Below the pieces are notes generated by a model. The model saw only the letters and a program-made list of their open reading frames with translations. It was not told the origin of the DNA and made no database searches. Shown here one piece after another: positions 39,653 through 51,078 of a stretch of 64,000 nucleotides of DNA (positions are counted from its first letter, which is position 1; the number at the start of each line of letters is the position of its first letter). This DNA is from Notospermus geniculatus (Eukaryota; Nemertea; Pilidiophora; Heteronemertea; Lineidae), in the NCBI GenBank assembly GCA_002633025.1, contig NMRB01001577.1, positions 92,181-156,180 on the forward strand, given 5' to 3'. The position numbers and the translations under genes were made by a program.

Positions 39653-40449
39653 AGGGCCTCTAGAGGCAGCTTTTTAGTGCATATTGATATGATTACTAAC
39701 ACAGAATTGGTGGCATGAGGATCCAACTTGGGCATCAATTTTGAAGTAAAATTTCATACTGTCAACTTTTAATAGTGGAGCAGTCAGCCGCGCATATTGC
39801 CAACAGATGGCAGCAAAGTTCTAGCGGACCAATGTACAGGAAAATCTACGTGATTGCTGCTCGATCAATGACTGGGTCCGCTATGCATTGAATTGGGCTG
39901 TAGTGACACCTATTGGTCAACTCGCTGACAGCTCCTATTCACACTTCATGAGTTCATGATCACTAGCGCCATCTGTTGCATAGTGGAAGTACTGTTAGTA
40001 GCCTAATAGCGAGCTGCCTCTAGAGGCCCTTTAATCCAAAGATTCGCGCGAAACTATGGAAGATTGCATGGGGGGAACAAATCTTTGCATTTCACCTATG
40101 AAAAGGCCACCAAATATTTTTTTACCATCCAAGATCGATAGTTCCAGCTCCCTTCTTTTGGTGTAGGTTTCATGCCGAGGTGATATATCCGGCTAATCGA
40201 CGGTGAAAAATGGTATAAATTCGTGTTGTTTGGTACTCCTAAAAAAGGATAAGGTGGAATAAAGGTTTTGACTTACTCCAGCAAAAAGTATTTCCTACGG
40301 AGTTCTGAGGTTTCAGCAAGCCAATAACCTCATACCGTCATTGATTATATGGGGAGTTCACCAGCAAAGGAGTTGTTGCACGTCAGATAACGTCACAAGG
40401 ATACTTGGAGGGTCGTCACCGCGAGTGATGTCTGGGCCCCGTACAAGAT
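39653..40449. other. Stretch without recognised gene
   Basis: GGGCCTCTAGAGGCAGCT at 39654 is mirrored by AGCTGCCTCTAGAGGCCC at about 40011-40030. This outlines a 380-bp element whose interior carries TAGCGCCATCTGTTG and CCAACAGATGGCAGC in opposite orientations. The rest is unrecognised. Confidence 0.4.
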
Positions 40450-40770
40450 CTAAGTACAAAGCTTTGTTCGTTTCTCGCCGCGCTGCTTCTGAACAGAGCT
40501 TTTGTTTTCACATTTTGTAAAGGGTGATTGGACGACGAACGCGGCAAACCCTTTGTTCTTTCCTCGCCACGTTGCTTTTGAAAGGTTTTTACGCGTTTCT
40601 CGGTAGGTGAAACGCGTAAAAGGTGAAGGTGTGTCTAAACACAGCACGACCACGAACGCGAGTACGGAAAAAGTTGTTCAGAAGGAGCGCGCGGAGGAAA
40701 AACAAAACTTCTGCGCTTTCGTGGTCGCGCTCTTTTCCTCAACCGTGCTGTGTTTTGACATCACCCTCCA
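40450..40770. mobile_element. Foldback element with GCGTTTCTC palindrome
   Basis: The centre is the palindrome TTTTTACGCGTTTCTC...GAAACGCGTAAAA at about 40587-40622. Outer segments (GAACGCGGCAAACCCTTTG, GGTGATTGGACGACGAACG) have diverged inverted counterparts (GACCACGAACGCGAG). The open frames on both strands are by-products. Confidence 0.5.
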
Positions 40771-40994
40771 AAACAGCAAATGTCACGATACAGTATTTTG
40801 GTTAAAATCAGCTGTAATTTGTAGATCATTTAGTCCTCATTACGAAAATCAAATATTTGCTCCCTCTTGTTAAGTACCTTGATCCAAATTAAAGCGAACG
40901 CCATTTTGAATGTCAATCGATCATGCCCTGGCCTACCACAGAGACTGATCTGAACCTTTTTGCCAATAACCTGTAGACGAGTCAAAATACCTTA

Positions 40995-41132
40995 TTAAGG
41001 GCTGATTCATACTCGCATGCGGCCCGTCAAGCGCATGAAACTGATCGCAGGTTTCCACGACGTGAATGTGCACACGCAGTGAAATTGATCATAGTCGGCG
41101 CAAAATCCGGACGGAGTATGAATCAGCCTTAA
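40995..41132. mobile_element. 130-bp TTAA-flanked MITE, GGCTGATTCATACTC ends
   Basis: TTAA is at 40995-40998 and 41129-41132. The ends GGGCTGATTCATACTC and GAGTATGAATCAGCC are inverted. The interior is GC-richer and non-coding. It is a separate TTAA family. Confidence 0.82.
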
Positions 41133-41411
41133 CGCGCATGAAACCGTTCCAGACTCTTTCTACTGACGCAATAAATGGTTGGTTGGTCGATTTTTTGATG
41201 TAAAGAGAAGTTAATCTCAGTTATACCCTTGGGCCGTGTCAACAACGATGGCAATAACTAAAAGCCGTGTCGGGGAGATTTTGGGGACTTGGAAGGATTT
41301 CACTGACGGAGTGCAGGTTCACTAGCGGTCTTAGGTTGAGGAGCAGCAGTGTACTGGTACAGGACTGGTGGAGAAGCAGATTGGATCTCGATCTCACCCG
41401 TAGGATTATAA

Positions 41412-41646
41412 AGGAGCCCGGTAGTGCCACTTTCGACAGCCGGCGCCACCATCGCCGTGCGCACCACTCTCCACCCCAGGGACTAAACTACGTTGTCGGC
41501 GAATGGACCCGATGCACTATAGTGTACATTGTACGTATACGTACATTTATTATTGTTTTTTGTTGTTGGTATTGCTGCCGCTAGGTGGCTCCACCTACGT
41601 CGGCAGTCAAAATACCGGTAAGAGATCGCATACCCTGCTCCTTTAA
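41412..41646. mobile_element. TTAA MITE, AGGAGC family, minus orientation
   Basis: The left end AGGAGCCCGGTAGTGCC is preceded by ATAA in place of TTAA. The right end is TACCCTGCTCCT, then TTAA at 41643-41646. The interior has the GTTGTCGGCGAATGGACCCG landmark seen at 35037 and 36625. Confidence 0.82.
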
Positions 41647-41654
41647 ATACCGAG

Positions 41655-42500
41655 GTCGTCCGGTGAAAAACGCGTCGATTGGTTGAAAAACAGTCGATTG
41701 GTCTTTTGTTGAATGAGAGTGACCAATCAACGCGTTATTCATCGGCTGTTTTTCGGACGATAATGTGATTATGGACAGTTCGCACCCGATATTCCCGGAC
41801 CAGTCCTCAATATTATCCAGCACGGAAAAAATTTTCCGATATTTTGCTATCCATACTACATTCTGAAAGATTAAAAAGGGAGTAAGAAATAAAAGTGGAA
41901 AATAAAATTTTGGAATTTTGCGCGAGTTTTTCCATTTCGCAAATTGGGAGAATTTTTTTTCCATTTTAAGAAATATCGCCCGAAAAACATATATAGCACA
42001 TTTTGCAATGGTCACTATATTGTAATGGTTCTCTGAATGACATCACTAATTGAGCGGGAAATTTGAATTCGAAAATTACATTTTGGTGTTTATTTCGGAA
42101 ATGGGTGGAGATTTTCGAATCAAACTGTTGTGAGTCCTAGAGTGATATCATAAGGCATTTTGAGGTGTAGGTAACCCAGTTTGGCTGGCAAAGTGGTCAG
42201 TTCCCCTTTAATGTCATGTCATTTTAAAAAAAATTCTCAAAATGGGAAAAACATTTCTCCCAATTTGAGAAATTGAAAATTTCGCGCAAAACTCCAAAAT
42301 TTTCCACTTCCATTTCTCTCTCCCTTTAAAGCTGTTAAATATCAAGAAGTCAACTTCCAGAATCATGTGGTCTCTCCAACTGAAAAGTGCTGAGGAAGAC
42401 CCCGGTTGAGGTCGAAAATTCGCAAGATTCTGGAAGTTGACTTCTTGATATTTATCATTTTGTGTGTCAATTTTTGTGCTTTCTCGTCCTTTAAAGCTGT
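41655..42500. mobile_element. Cluster of diverged foldback repeats
   Basis: 41655-41777 is a GATTGGTTGA foldback related to 26698-26895. 41875-41975 (GTGGAAAATAAAATTTTGGA... CAAATTGGGAGAAT) is inverted at 42225-42310. 42340-42490 is a palindrome of the GTCGAAAATTCGCAAGATTC family with GTTGACTTCTTGATATTTA on both sides. These boundaries are approximate. Confidence 0.6.
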
Positions 42501-42835
42501 TCATGTACACTGCGCCCGACATGAGACTGGTCAACTCAGGACGGACTCAGTTCACGGTACTTCCCATTTCATACATGTAATACATCACGCTGTGTTTCTT
42601 CAGGAAAAGTGTCACGCCTCGAGGAGAACTTGATCGTACTTGCAACTTCTGCCTCGGACTTGACGTTCACAGCATGATAAATAAGTACATGTAGGAGCAA
42701 TATCATGTGGTATTTAAGTCTAGATGAGTTTGGTTTAGTAATTACGCCGATCATTATATATCTATCTACTCATGGTCGCCGAGGCGAGATGAGAAAAAAA
42801 ATGCCAGCAAATTTGTAGGAGTGCAGCAATGGAGA

Positions 42836-43100
42836 GTTTACGCGGAGCGACCGAAACGCCAAAGCGAATGTCTATCCTTTTGTTCCGTTCTCTCTTCGAG
42901 GCATCGAACAATAATACAGGGTTTTCGCGAAGCGCCCGAAACGCCAACGCGAACGTCTATCCTTTTGTTCGGTGCTCTCTTCGTGGCATCGAACAATGGG
43001 TTTCGCGTTCGCGTCGGTGTTTCGGGGGCTTTGCGAAAACTCCCTAGTAATGGGATTGGCGTTCTCGTAGACATTTCGGGGATTTTGCGAAAACTCTGGT
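42836..43100. mobile_element. Second array of the GCAAAGCCCCCGAAACG foldback family
   Basis: Two to three arms of the family at 37465 occur in alternating orientation (GAAACGCCAACGCGAACGTC, TATCCTTTTGTTCGGTGCTC, GGGGGCTTTGCGAAAACTCCC). No coding content. Confidence 0.8.
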
Positions 43101-43126
43101 ATTACGATATACTCGCGGACCATGGG

Positions 43127-43240
43127 TCATATGAACAAAATCTAGCAAATGCTTTTACTTCAGATTTGTACAGCACTGCCTAGTGCATTTTTATTGCAAA
43201 ATTCAAGTAAAACCATTTACTAGTCTATTCATATGACCCA
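43127..43240. mobile_element. CTAGCAAATGCTTTTACTT MITE, second copy
   Basis: Closely matches 14036-14147: ATATGAACAAAATCTAGCAA left, TTTACTAGTCTATTCATATG right, interior TTCAGATTTGTACAGCA and TTTATTGCAAAATTCAAGTA. Confidence 0.85.
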
Positions 43241-43898
43241 TACATGTATATTATGTAGTCAAAATGAAGACACCCGAATGCCATAAACCCACATTTACAC
43301 CCTTTCAAACCCTTTTGAACTGGATATGACCTTTCTGATGACCCTTCCTCTGCCACAAATAACCGAAATGAAATCCCTGTATACACATTTATTGGATATC
43401 CGTCGACCGGATTAGCCTAACTGGGGTCTGTATCAAGTTATATTTGAGCGTAGATATGGATATTTACCCACCGTTTGATCCAAATCTTACTGGTGTCGGC
43501 AACGATTAAACCTTTCATTGGTTGTATTGGGTGTTGATACAGACCGTCAGGCTTATCTGGGGNGTCATAACATGACATTGAAAATGCAACTCGACGATTT
43601 CAGACGCCGCCGTCTTGGGTTTTAATCTCCCGACTTCCGAGTGGCGATACACGTTACTAAGATATTGACATTGTAATTTCCTTGACAACAAACTACATGT
43701 TTGATGTCAGTTGTCATGGTTACCGCGTCATAAACGATGCTATGGCAACGTGATTAACCTTTGATAAATCAATCACGTCGATACCGGAACGGACCTGAGA
43801 TGCTTTGGATGATGGATGAATCGGGGAGACAAGAGGCGGTGGGAAAGGCGAAAATACAAGTTAGTTTTGGCTATGAGGATACCATGGTACGACTTTGA
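43241..43898. other. Unrecognised stretch before the large duplication
   Basis: An N is at 43563. A minus-strand frame near 43900-43773 contains an isolated His-Gly-Ile but lacks a convincing donor and channel-like context. No repeat arms were found. Confidence 0.3.
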
Positions 43899-44049
43899 TA
43901 TAATGACCCCTTCAAATTGTGGTTTGCCCTTCGATAAATTTGAATGATTGACTGTTCTCCGGTGAGACATTCACGGACCTGCCCTCATTATACGCTTTAT
44001 AGTCCTCAGTGAGCTATGACACTCTTTCTGAAGAGGGCGTAAGTGGTAT

Positions 44050-44340
44050 ACATGTAGATGTAATGGGCCCCTCCACTTGATTGGTCAATGTTCTATCACG
44101 CCGTCAGGCGACCGACATCTATTATTTCAAGAGGGAGTAAGTAGTACCGATGTAATGGCGCCCTCGATTTGATTGGTCAATATTCTATCACGCCATCAGG
44201 CGACCGACCTCTATTATTTCAAGAGGGAGTAAGTAGTACCGATCCTGATGACGTGATAGAATATTGACCAATCAAATCGAGGGCGCCATTAAATGGCGCC
44301 CTCGATTTGATTGGTCAATATTCTATCACGTCATCAGGCG
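44050..44340. repeat. 92-bp minisatellite, copy A, with an inverted unit
   Basis: Units contain GATTGGTCAATnTTCTATCACG and CTATTATTTCAAGAGGGAGTAAGTAGTACCGAT-type sequence. Two direct units are followed by an inverted partial unit. The junction makes a 96-base palindrome at 44244-44339, centred on GGGCGCCATTAAATGGCGCCC. Confidence 0.88.
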
Positions 44341-46305
44341 ACCGACATCTATTATTTAAACTGTCCAATGAGAGTGATTCACACAGGATCACGTGCACAA
44401 ACGTCTGCACGACAGCAATATTCAGACGCGTGGGCAGCGACCTATCCGCAGCTGCGAATCTATTTTCTGCGGGACTAATGAGCAGAATCGGGAAGAGAGA
44501 ATAGAATAACGAACTTAATATTTCATTCTCTAGCCGAGAAAATAATAATAAGGCTTCAAGCTGATAGCTATAATGAGAAATAAATTTAATCTCTCAGTAT
44601 GGCATAATGAGCTTTATCAACGAATCCCGAGTGAATGAAATCCACGGCTAATGCGAATTAAGGATGAAGGTACACCGGGAATTCATCATTTTGATATGGA
44701 TTTGAAACAGCTGTCAACAGGGAAATAGATCATACACCATTTCCGCTTCAATTGAGCAATGACACTACGTTGTATATACATATTATGTACACTCATGGAA
44801 AAAAGTAAATGGACAACATTTTTTATTGAATATCTCCAAACCAACGGGGTACAGACAATTGGTTCATCCAACATATATAGTAGCAAATTTTCCAGGCTAT
44901 CTAATGGTATCGGCGTCGAAAAATTCCGCTGAAAGCCGCATATGACAGAAGGAATTTTGTAAAGGCATGTTTGCCGCTACTTAGTTATTTGCACGATTTC
45001 ATTCAAAATTTTCAATTTGATATCACTGTGCTGTACTCATCGAGGCCTTCCATAATATACCCTATAACTAGTCTGTGTAGAAATGTGATTTTGGGGCACT
45101 TTTATCAAAATATTTTTGCCCGTGTGTGCAACATCTCTGAGACGGGCCGACACTATTATGAGTTGTGGTGGTGAATGAAAGCTACGTGTTGTCATTTCTC
45201 GTTCACAATGAATGAAGAAAGTTCAGTCTTATTTTCTGTACCCCATTGGTTTGGAGACATCCAAGAAAATCTGTGTCCATTTACTTTTTTCCATGTGTGT
45301 ACATGTAGTACATGTATCTTGCAATTACATATACGTATGTTTATCTCGCGGAAATAGATTCCCATTGGCATGTCATTCAATTAGTATGAGTAAGAAAATG
45401 AAGGATAAGATATTCAATATTTCATGTCACGTCGTCAGTCATTTTCAGTCACTAATTTCCAAGCAAGAAATCTACTCAATCTTCGTTAAGGGTAAACTCT
45501 TTTTTGCAAAAATGATGACAGTCACACGTCTGTATATGCCAGTGGAACCTCTTTATTAAGGACACCTTCCACAGATATACCATCGTTACAGGCGCTCTAG
45601 TTCGAATTGTAAACATTACGGTTTGTTTATTTACATGGTTGATTATAATAGTTATTTTTTTCGGACAGGTGGCAGCACCGTGTATACCAAAACATTAATG
45701 TTATCTATTTTTATATCTATCTTGATAAATATTCTTGTAACTGAAATATATTTATGATATTACGCTCAAAAACAAACAAAAAGTTATGAAAGGCGAGATT
45801 TAATTCGATTTTATCCGATTTGTTAGTACCAGAAGTTGACAATAGGTGGCACACCGTAATGTTTACAATTCGAACTAGAGCGCCTTTAATTCAGAGGCGT
45901 CCTGATTAAATGACGAATTTTGAGCTAGGCTTTGGCGTCCTTAGAGGCAGGTGTCTTTCTGGTAGTAGGGAGATTCTTCTGTGCAAAGTAACTCTCTTAA
46001 AGCCCCACTGTATTGAATGTGAAAAACGCAAATCATCGCCGCGATTCTCGACGTCAGTGCACGACGTCATGACGTGTAAAATGTACTGCGCTCTCCCCGA
46101 ATACATTAGCGCAAGATAGGGAAGAATACAGTGGCCCTTTAAAGCCCCACAGTATTGAATTTTACGATACTTTCAAAATGTTAGGAGAGTTCACATAAGA
46201 GGTCTCATAGCTTGTGAAGGTCCCCAAAATGCTTGTCTGATACGTAATTCAGAGAATCAAGGCCTAGTTTTCAGCACACATTATAAAAAGCTGCAGGGAG
46301 AGCCC

Positions 46306-46552
46306 TAAACATAACCGCGTTAAGGGAGACCTCTACTGATAATGTTGTTAAACTACCGCTTATCAACCTCGCCCCAGGTAGAGTAACACTCGTTTATAGG
46401 GTTTCCACGTAGGCCTACATGTATGTATTGCATTGTAATCATACATTCTTCAACACTGGGGCGAAAGGCAAAACTACGGTATTGGAGAATGATGCAATCA
46501 CCGCCGGTGGCGCCGGCTGTCGACAAAAAGTGACAATTCTGTGGCCTTTTAA
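46306..46552. mobile_element. TTAA MITE, AGGGCCACTGTATTC family, left end replaced
   Basis: The right part (TAACCGCGTTAAGGGAGACC to GTGGCCTTTTAA, TTAA at 46549-46552) matches 54785-55054 in copy B. The left tip is missing. In its place, about 46010-46305 holds two repeats starting TTAAAGCCCCACnGTATTG. This suggests insertion of, or recombination with, a related element. Confidence 0.75.
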
Positions 46553-46837
46553 AGGGGTATTACTGGCGGTGGAATGTCGGCTAAATATTCGGTCCCTGTA
46601 GCGCACCTTCGGGAGAAATATGACAATCTCCCAACACGGACGTTTTGACCTAGCCGAGGAACAAAATGACCATTCTGTTTGATTGATTATCAACGGGGAA
46701 TGCGTGGGTTCGTTTTGCCGTGCGGGGTCAGACTGGCGACAAAGACCAAGACAAATTGAAGACGAAATGACAGTCGTATTCGCCCAAGGTGTGGCTCGCT
46801 TCACACATCCAGCATGTCTAGGACTCACTAGAGTTCA

Positions 46838-47577
46838 TTCCACATCCCAGTGGCGCGAGGTTTATGGCCGATATCTCCGGAACTGCTGGGTCAAATTCGG
46901 CATACCATACATCAATCGATTTGTCTTTTTTGCCGCTACAGCCATCATCACTGTCATTTTCCCTAAAAACGTGACATAAAAAAGTTCTTTCACCAATCAC
47001 TGGGCCGAATTCATAAAAACTAGCATTTGCTTTTTCTGGGCTCTTTCTTGAAGAGGTATTTATAAAATTTCGCTTTTGCTTCATAGAACAAGCAACTCCC
47101 TATAAGAATTAGCAGAAGCTTTGTCTGGCGAGCATTAGCTTCATCAGATAGAAAATCTTGCTTGGCTTTATAAGGTATGGTCGTTAGGTTAAGCAACTGA
47201 TTATGAATATGTTTGTGAGCAAATTCTTTGGCTTGTGCTTCTCCTTGAAAAGCAAAAGCTTGGCCTTGGGGCTTTGGCTTGTAAGCTTTTGCTATGTTTT
47301 ATAAATTCGGCCCATTGTTTGTGTTTACGGCCGAAATGGCGGCCATTTTGAAATGACGCAATGCATCGCGCACGTGTAAACTGCACAGAACACCGTGGCG
47401 AAATGAAATGGGTTTTGAGAAAGGGATCCGTTATGTCGGCCTTACGCGAAAAATGAAGATAGCAGAAAGATACCGACAAGAAAGACAAATCGATTGATGT
47501 AGGTATGTCAAATTTGACCTAGCAGTTCCGGAGATATCGGCCATAAACCTCGCGCCACTGGGATGTGGAATGAACAG
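46838..47577. repeat. Inverted repeat spanning about 740 bp
   Basis: 46838-46935 (TTCCACATCCCAGTGGCGCG ... CATACATCAATCGATTTGTC) returns inverted at 47482-47577. In copy B the partner arms are at 55342-55435 and 55668-55772 and are more diverged on the right. The 98-codon frame over the left arm is kept in both copies, but all visible differences change the amino acid, so I do not call a gene. Confidence 0.75.
46998..47317. mobile_element. 310-bp MITE present only in copy A
   Basis: The body at 47003-47312 has ends GGCCGAATTCATAAAA and TTTTATAAATTCGGCC. The flanks CACTG and CATTG fit a 5-bp target duplication with one change. Copy B at 55501-55515 reads CAATCACTGTTTGTG, an empty site. The interior has alternating GCTTTTGCT/AGCAAAAGC words and no coding frame. 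Confidence 0.88.
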
Positions 47578-48411
47578 TAGGTTAGTGCAAACAGCAACGT
47601 TCTAATCACCAACCTAGCGTAGTTCACTGGCCTCATGATGTAGCTATTTTTGGCAGGCAAGATCGTGTCTGGAGCTTGATTGACATGTAAAAGCCAGTCT
47701 GGAGAGTGATTGACATGTTGCGCCAACATCAGGATTTCCGGATCCATCATCAACACCGCAGCCTCATCACCAATGGCGTACCGAGCAGGTTTCTAAGAGA
47801 CACCTACTCAAGCGGAAATCCAATCTTTGTAGTGGCTTCTTCCGGATCCTTTCCTTAGATCGAAATGATGAAATTATTTAGAATGATGGATAAGGTATCT
47901 TGGCGTTTTTTCAAGGGTTTTTGCATCCTAACGGAACGTTGCCTCGCAACACTCGGTTGATTTTGATGATTTCTGACAACGAACGGACGCTGAAGATTCT
48001 GTGCATGGAATCACGTCAGACCTTGGGGATGTTTCTCGTCTCGCGAGATTTGCATTCATGACGTTAATAGTAATACCATTACTGAATTTCAGGAGGGAAG
48101 CATTGAGGATTGCTTTGTTAATTTCCTATTCACGGGAAACTATTAACTGTAATTACTCTAAATAAACAATGACCGGAGAAATGAGCCGCAAGAATCATTC
48201 CACGCTATCCTTGCGATACATTTTGTGTCTTCAAATGCCAATACGAGCTGTTAGTGAGTTGACCAATAGGTGTCACCACGGCCCAATTCAATGCATCAAG
48301 CGGACTCATTCATTCTTGATTGAGCACCAATCAAGAGAAGTTTCTTTTGTATTGGTCCACTAGAACTTTGCTGCCATCTTTTGGCAATTACGCACGGCTG
48401 ACCGCTCCGAT

Positions 48412-48675
48412 TCATACTTCCTCGCCGACCAGAAAGCGGAAAGGAATGTGCTTTGGTTGGAACGAGCGTAGCAAAAACAACTGCAACAGAGCATTTTCTT
48501 TCCGCATACCAATCGGCGAGGAAGTATGAATTGGCCGTTGAATAACTTATGCCAGTTCATATACTTTCATTGTGCGAAACGGAAAATACATGTACTTCGT
48601 TTGAAACAAGCGGAACGATAAACAACGAATCATTTTCCGTTCCGCATACAGGCCGGCGAGGAAGTAAAGTATGAT
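48412..48675. mobile_element. Two adjacent foldbacks with CCTCGCCGACCAGAAAGCGG arms
   Basis: The first foldback, 48412-48533, pairs TTCATACTTCCTCGCCGACC with GGCGAGGAAGTATGAA. The second, 48570-48675, uses GCGGAACGATAAAC and ATTTTCCGTTCCGCATACAG. Copy B has the same pair at 56603-56724 and 56760-56865. Confidence 0.75.
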
Positions 48676-48864
48676 TCAAGCGAATCGACAGTGGATTTTG
48701 TTTACATTTGGCTTGTGTTTGTAAACACAAAATTCAGCCAATCAAAATGCACGAAAATTTCTTTGTTGACGTTCTGGAGAAGTTTGTTTACATTTTTTCC
48801 TGAAAATTCGTCCCCTTTCAAATTCTATTTCTAAATCAAATTTTTTCGCTTTCGATTCGCTTTC

Positions 48865-49017
48865 ACCTTAACTTCAACATGGGCAAAGTGCCAGGGTTGG
48901 AAATGTGCACAGGTCAGTGGTAAATAATCCATGTGGTTTGTGGTTTAATCATTGTGTTCACTTTATGGTGTCTGTTGCACAGGCCTGGCACTTTGCCCAT
49001 GTTGAAGTTAGGGTGAA
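48865..49017. mobile_element. Foldback with AACATGGGCAAAGTGCCAGG arms
   Basis: The left arm CACCTTAACTTCAACATGGG returns as CCCATGTTGAAGTTAGGGTG. The arms are about 33 bases and almost perfect, around a loop of about 85 bases. The same structure is in copy B at about 57050-57202. Confidence 0.8.
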
Positions 49018-49559
49018 TCATAGTTTATGAATCGGCCTTTTACTTGGACGCATGTTTTGTTTGTGCGAGGCCCTGCACACTCTGTGAACTTCCATTTCTA
49101 CCGAGATACGAATTCGTTGGGGATGTGGATGTTAACTTCTCTAGAATGAGCTTACATGATGGATGTCTTGAGATGGGTACGATCGCACATTGGCGGACTT
49201 GATGGATTGACTGACAAATTGATCACTTTCTGTCGGCTGTATCCTAAGCTAGCATGAAAATCAGGCCACCAGGGACAAGATCTGTCGATATATTGTTGTG
49301 AGCTGAACAGGTGCTGATCGACTGATCCTACTTCTTTTACATGTATCGTCTGGCGTCGGCATTATCGACTTCAGAGAGTTGCTCCTGATTTTCGACCAGA
49401 AGTTGCTCCGTGGACCTTCGTGATGTTCAAGATCTAATGAAAGGAACTCTTATGATACCAATTTTTTACGAATCGATCTTTCTCCTGGAGTACCTTGCAG
49501 AATTTCGCCCTCTCTACGTGTATGTACGGTAGTGTACCTTCCCTAAGCTCACGTGATTG

Positions 49560-50062
49560 ACACAGGGACAGACTGAACTGATTGAATTCAACGCCAAAGA
49601 AACAGGGACAGACAGAACTGATTAATTCAAAGCCAAAGAAACAGGGACAGACAGAACCGATTGAATTTAAAGCCAAAGAAACAGGGACAGACAAAACCGA
49701 TTGTATTCAAAGCCAAAGAAACGGGGACAAACTGAACCGATTGAATTCAAAGCTAAGAAACAGGGACAGACAGAACTGATTGAATTCAAAGCCAAAGAAA
49801 CAGGGACAGGCAGAACTGATTGAATTCAAAACCAAAGAAAACAGGGACAGACAGAACTGATTGAATTCCAAGCCGAAGAAACAGGGACAGACAGACGGAA
49901 CTGATTGAATTCAAAGCCAAAGAAACAGGGACGGGCAGAACTGATTGAATTCAAAGCCAAAGAAACAGGTACAGACAGGCGGAACTGATTGAATTCAAAG
50001 CCAAAGAAACAGTACAGACAGGCGGAACTGATTGAATTCAAAGCCAAAGAAACAGGGACAGC
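49560..50062. repeat. 40-bp minisatellite, copy A
   Basis: About a dozen units of GATTGAATTCAAAGCCAAAG + AAACAGGGACAGACAGAACT occur, some with a 4-5 base GGCGG insertion. Forty is not a multiple of three, so all three frames of a strand are read in turn. Long repetitive peptides (SVPVSLALNSISS on the minus strand) appear on both strands without being genes. Confidence 0.93.
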
Positions 50063-50472
50063 ATCAAAACCTGCCATACCTGGCTGCGCAATGCCTTTAT
50101 CCCATATCAGTAAAATAAATATGCACAGCATTACCTGTATCATATTTTTTTGCATCCAGATGGCCGCTCTCCCTGTACCTTGATATACGTGACCAGAAAC
50201 ATAAAAGTTAATATGATATGACAGTCGCTGCAAGGTGAGATGAGTTAGTTGCCAATCAGAACTGGTAACTGTTCCACTGGGAACTATTAATCCTTTCTTC
50301 TCCAAACTATATCCACTGGTTGACAGCGTAAGCATCTATTATTCATTCGAAGGCCGCTAGGGGGCTGCTCATCGGTCATTATAGGTAAATGGGCATTTGA
50401 TATAGTACGGAGGAAAAGTGGAAAATGAGGAGTATAAGCAGGAATCACTTGATGTGATGTGATAGATTGGTC

Positions 50473-50570
50473 ATTCTCCCATAGCAGGGTTTTGGTCTTG
50501 GCTCCTCGCCATACGCTCTGAGCGTATGAAGAGGAGCCGAGGTAAAAACCCTTGCTGTGGGAGGATGAGA
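50473..50570. mobile_element. Foldback MITE, ATTCTCCCATAGCAGGG family
   Basis: The arms GTCATTCTCCCATAGCAGGG and CCCTTGCTGTGGGAGGATGA meet at CCATACGCTCTGAGCGTATG. It relates to 9640-9752. The copy B counterpart is 58586-58682. Confidence 0.85.
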
Positions 50571-50680
50571 TTGGATCACGATCTCACCAGTGGAATTAGA
50601 TGTTGAGATCGTTTCCAACGCGCTGATTGGTCAACAAAAGAGCAATCAAAGGTTTTTCAACCAATCAACGCGACTTTAGC

Positions 50681-51078
50681 TTAAGCCGGCAACACACCAG
50701 GCGATATCGCAAGCGATCAGGGGTGGCCGCATAGAAACTCCGCTAGCGCTAGCGGAGCCCATCTGCCGATAGTGCTGTACATTTTCCCATGCATTTTAAC
50801 ACCGATAGGCTGTCGAAGCGCTGGCGGAGTTTCTATGCGGCTACCCCTGATCGCCACCGTGCAAAATCGGCTGTTGACGCCAGGTATGCGCTGGACAGCG
50901 ATGCGTGGAATCTTCTCGCCAGCGATGGTCGCCTAATATCAAACTATAGAGTTTTCGCAAAGCCCCCGAAACGTGATCGCGAACGCGAACGTCTATCCTT
51001 TTGTTCGGTGCTCTCTTCGTGGCATCGAATAATGGGTTTGGCGTTGGCGTTTCGGGGGTTTGCGAAATTCCCTATTAT
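50681..51078. mobile_element. TTAA MITE of the GCCGGCAACACACCAGGCGAT family, right end missing
   Basis: TTAA is at 50681-50684, followed by the left end seen complete in copy B (58799-59154). It contains an inserted foldback (50719-50848) and a GCAAAGCCCCCGAAACG-family element (50944-51074). It stops at the N at 51079 without its right terminal repeat. Confidence 0.8.
50719..50848. mobile_element. 130-bp foldback inserted in copy A only
   Basis: The ends AGGGGTGGCCGCATAGAAAC and GTTTCTATGCGGCTACCCCT are inverted, and the interior includes CGCTAGCGCTAGCG. Copy B reads AAGCGATCTGATCGCCACCG at the same place. The sequence GATC lies on both sides of the insert. A relative is at 13083-13211. Confidence 0.85.

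Larger units (their letters stand above)
43899..51078. repeat. Large duplicated segment, copy A (about 7.2 kb)
   Basis: It starts at ATATAATGAC near 43896 and is collinear with 52472-59067 to the point where both read GCGAAA..TCCCTATTAT. Differences from copy B are a palindrome in the first minisatellite, about 300 extra bases near 46010-46305, a 310-bp MITE (47003-47312), a 130-bp foldback (50719-50848), different minisatellite unit numbers and scattered substitutions. The right end coincides with an N at 51079, and an N at 43563 lies 340 bases to the left. No protein-coding gene is recognised inside. Confidence 0.92.

Noticed and set aside
43773-43970. Possible N-terminal channel exon with a His-Gly-Ile triplet
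   Set aside because: The His-Gly is too close to any usable donor, the donor candidates are weak, the surrounding residues do not resemble the family, and the frame crosses the edge of the large duplication.
46683-46979. 98-codon plus-strand frame conserved between copies A and B (also 55189-55485)
   Set aside because: The visible differences (Cys/Tyr, Arg/Gly, Thr/Ile, Asn/Lys) all change the amino acid, and part of the frame is an inverted repeat arm. Conservation is explained by recent duplication.
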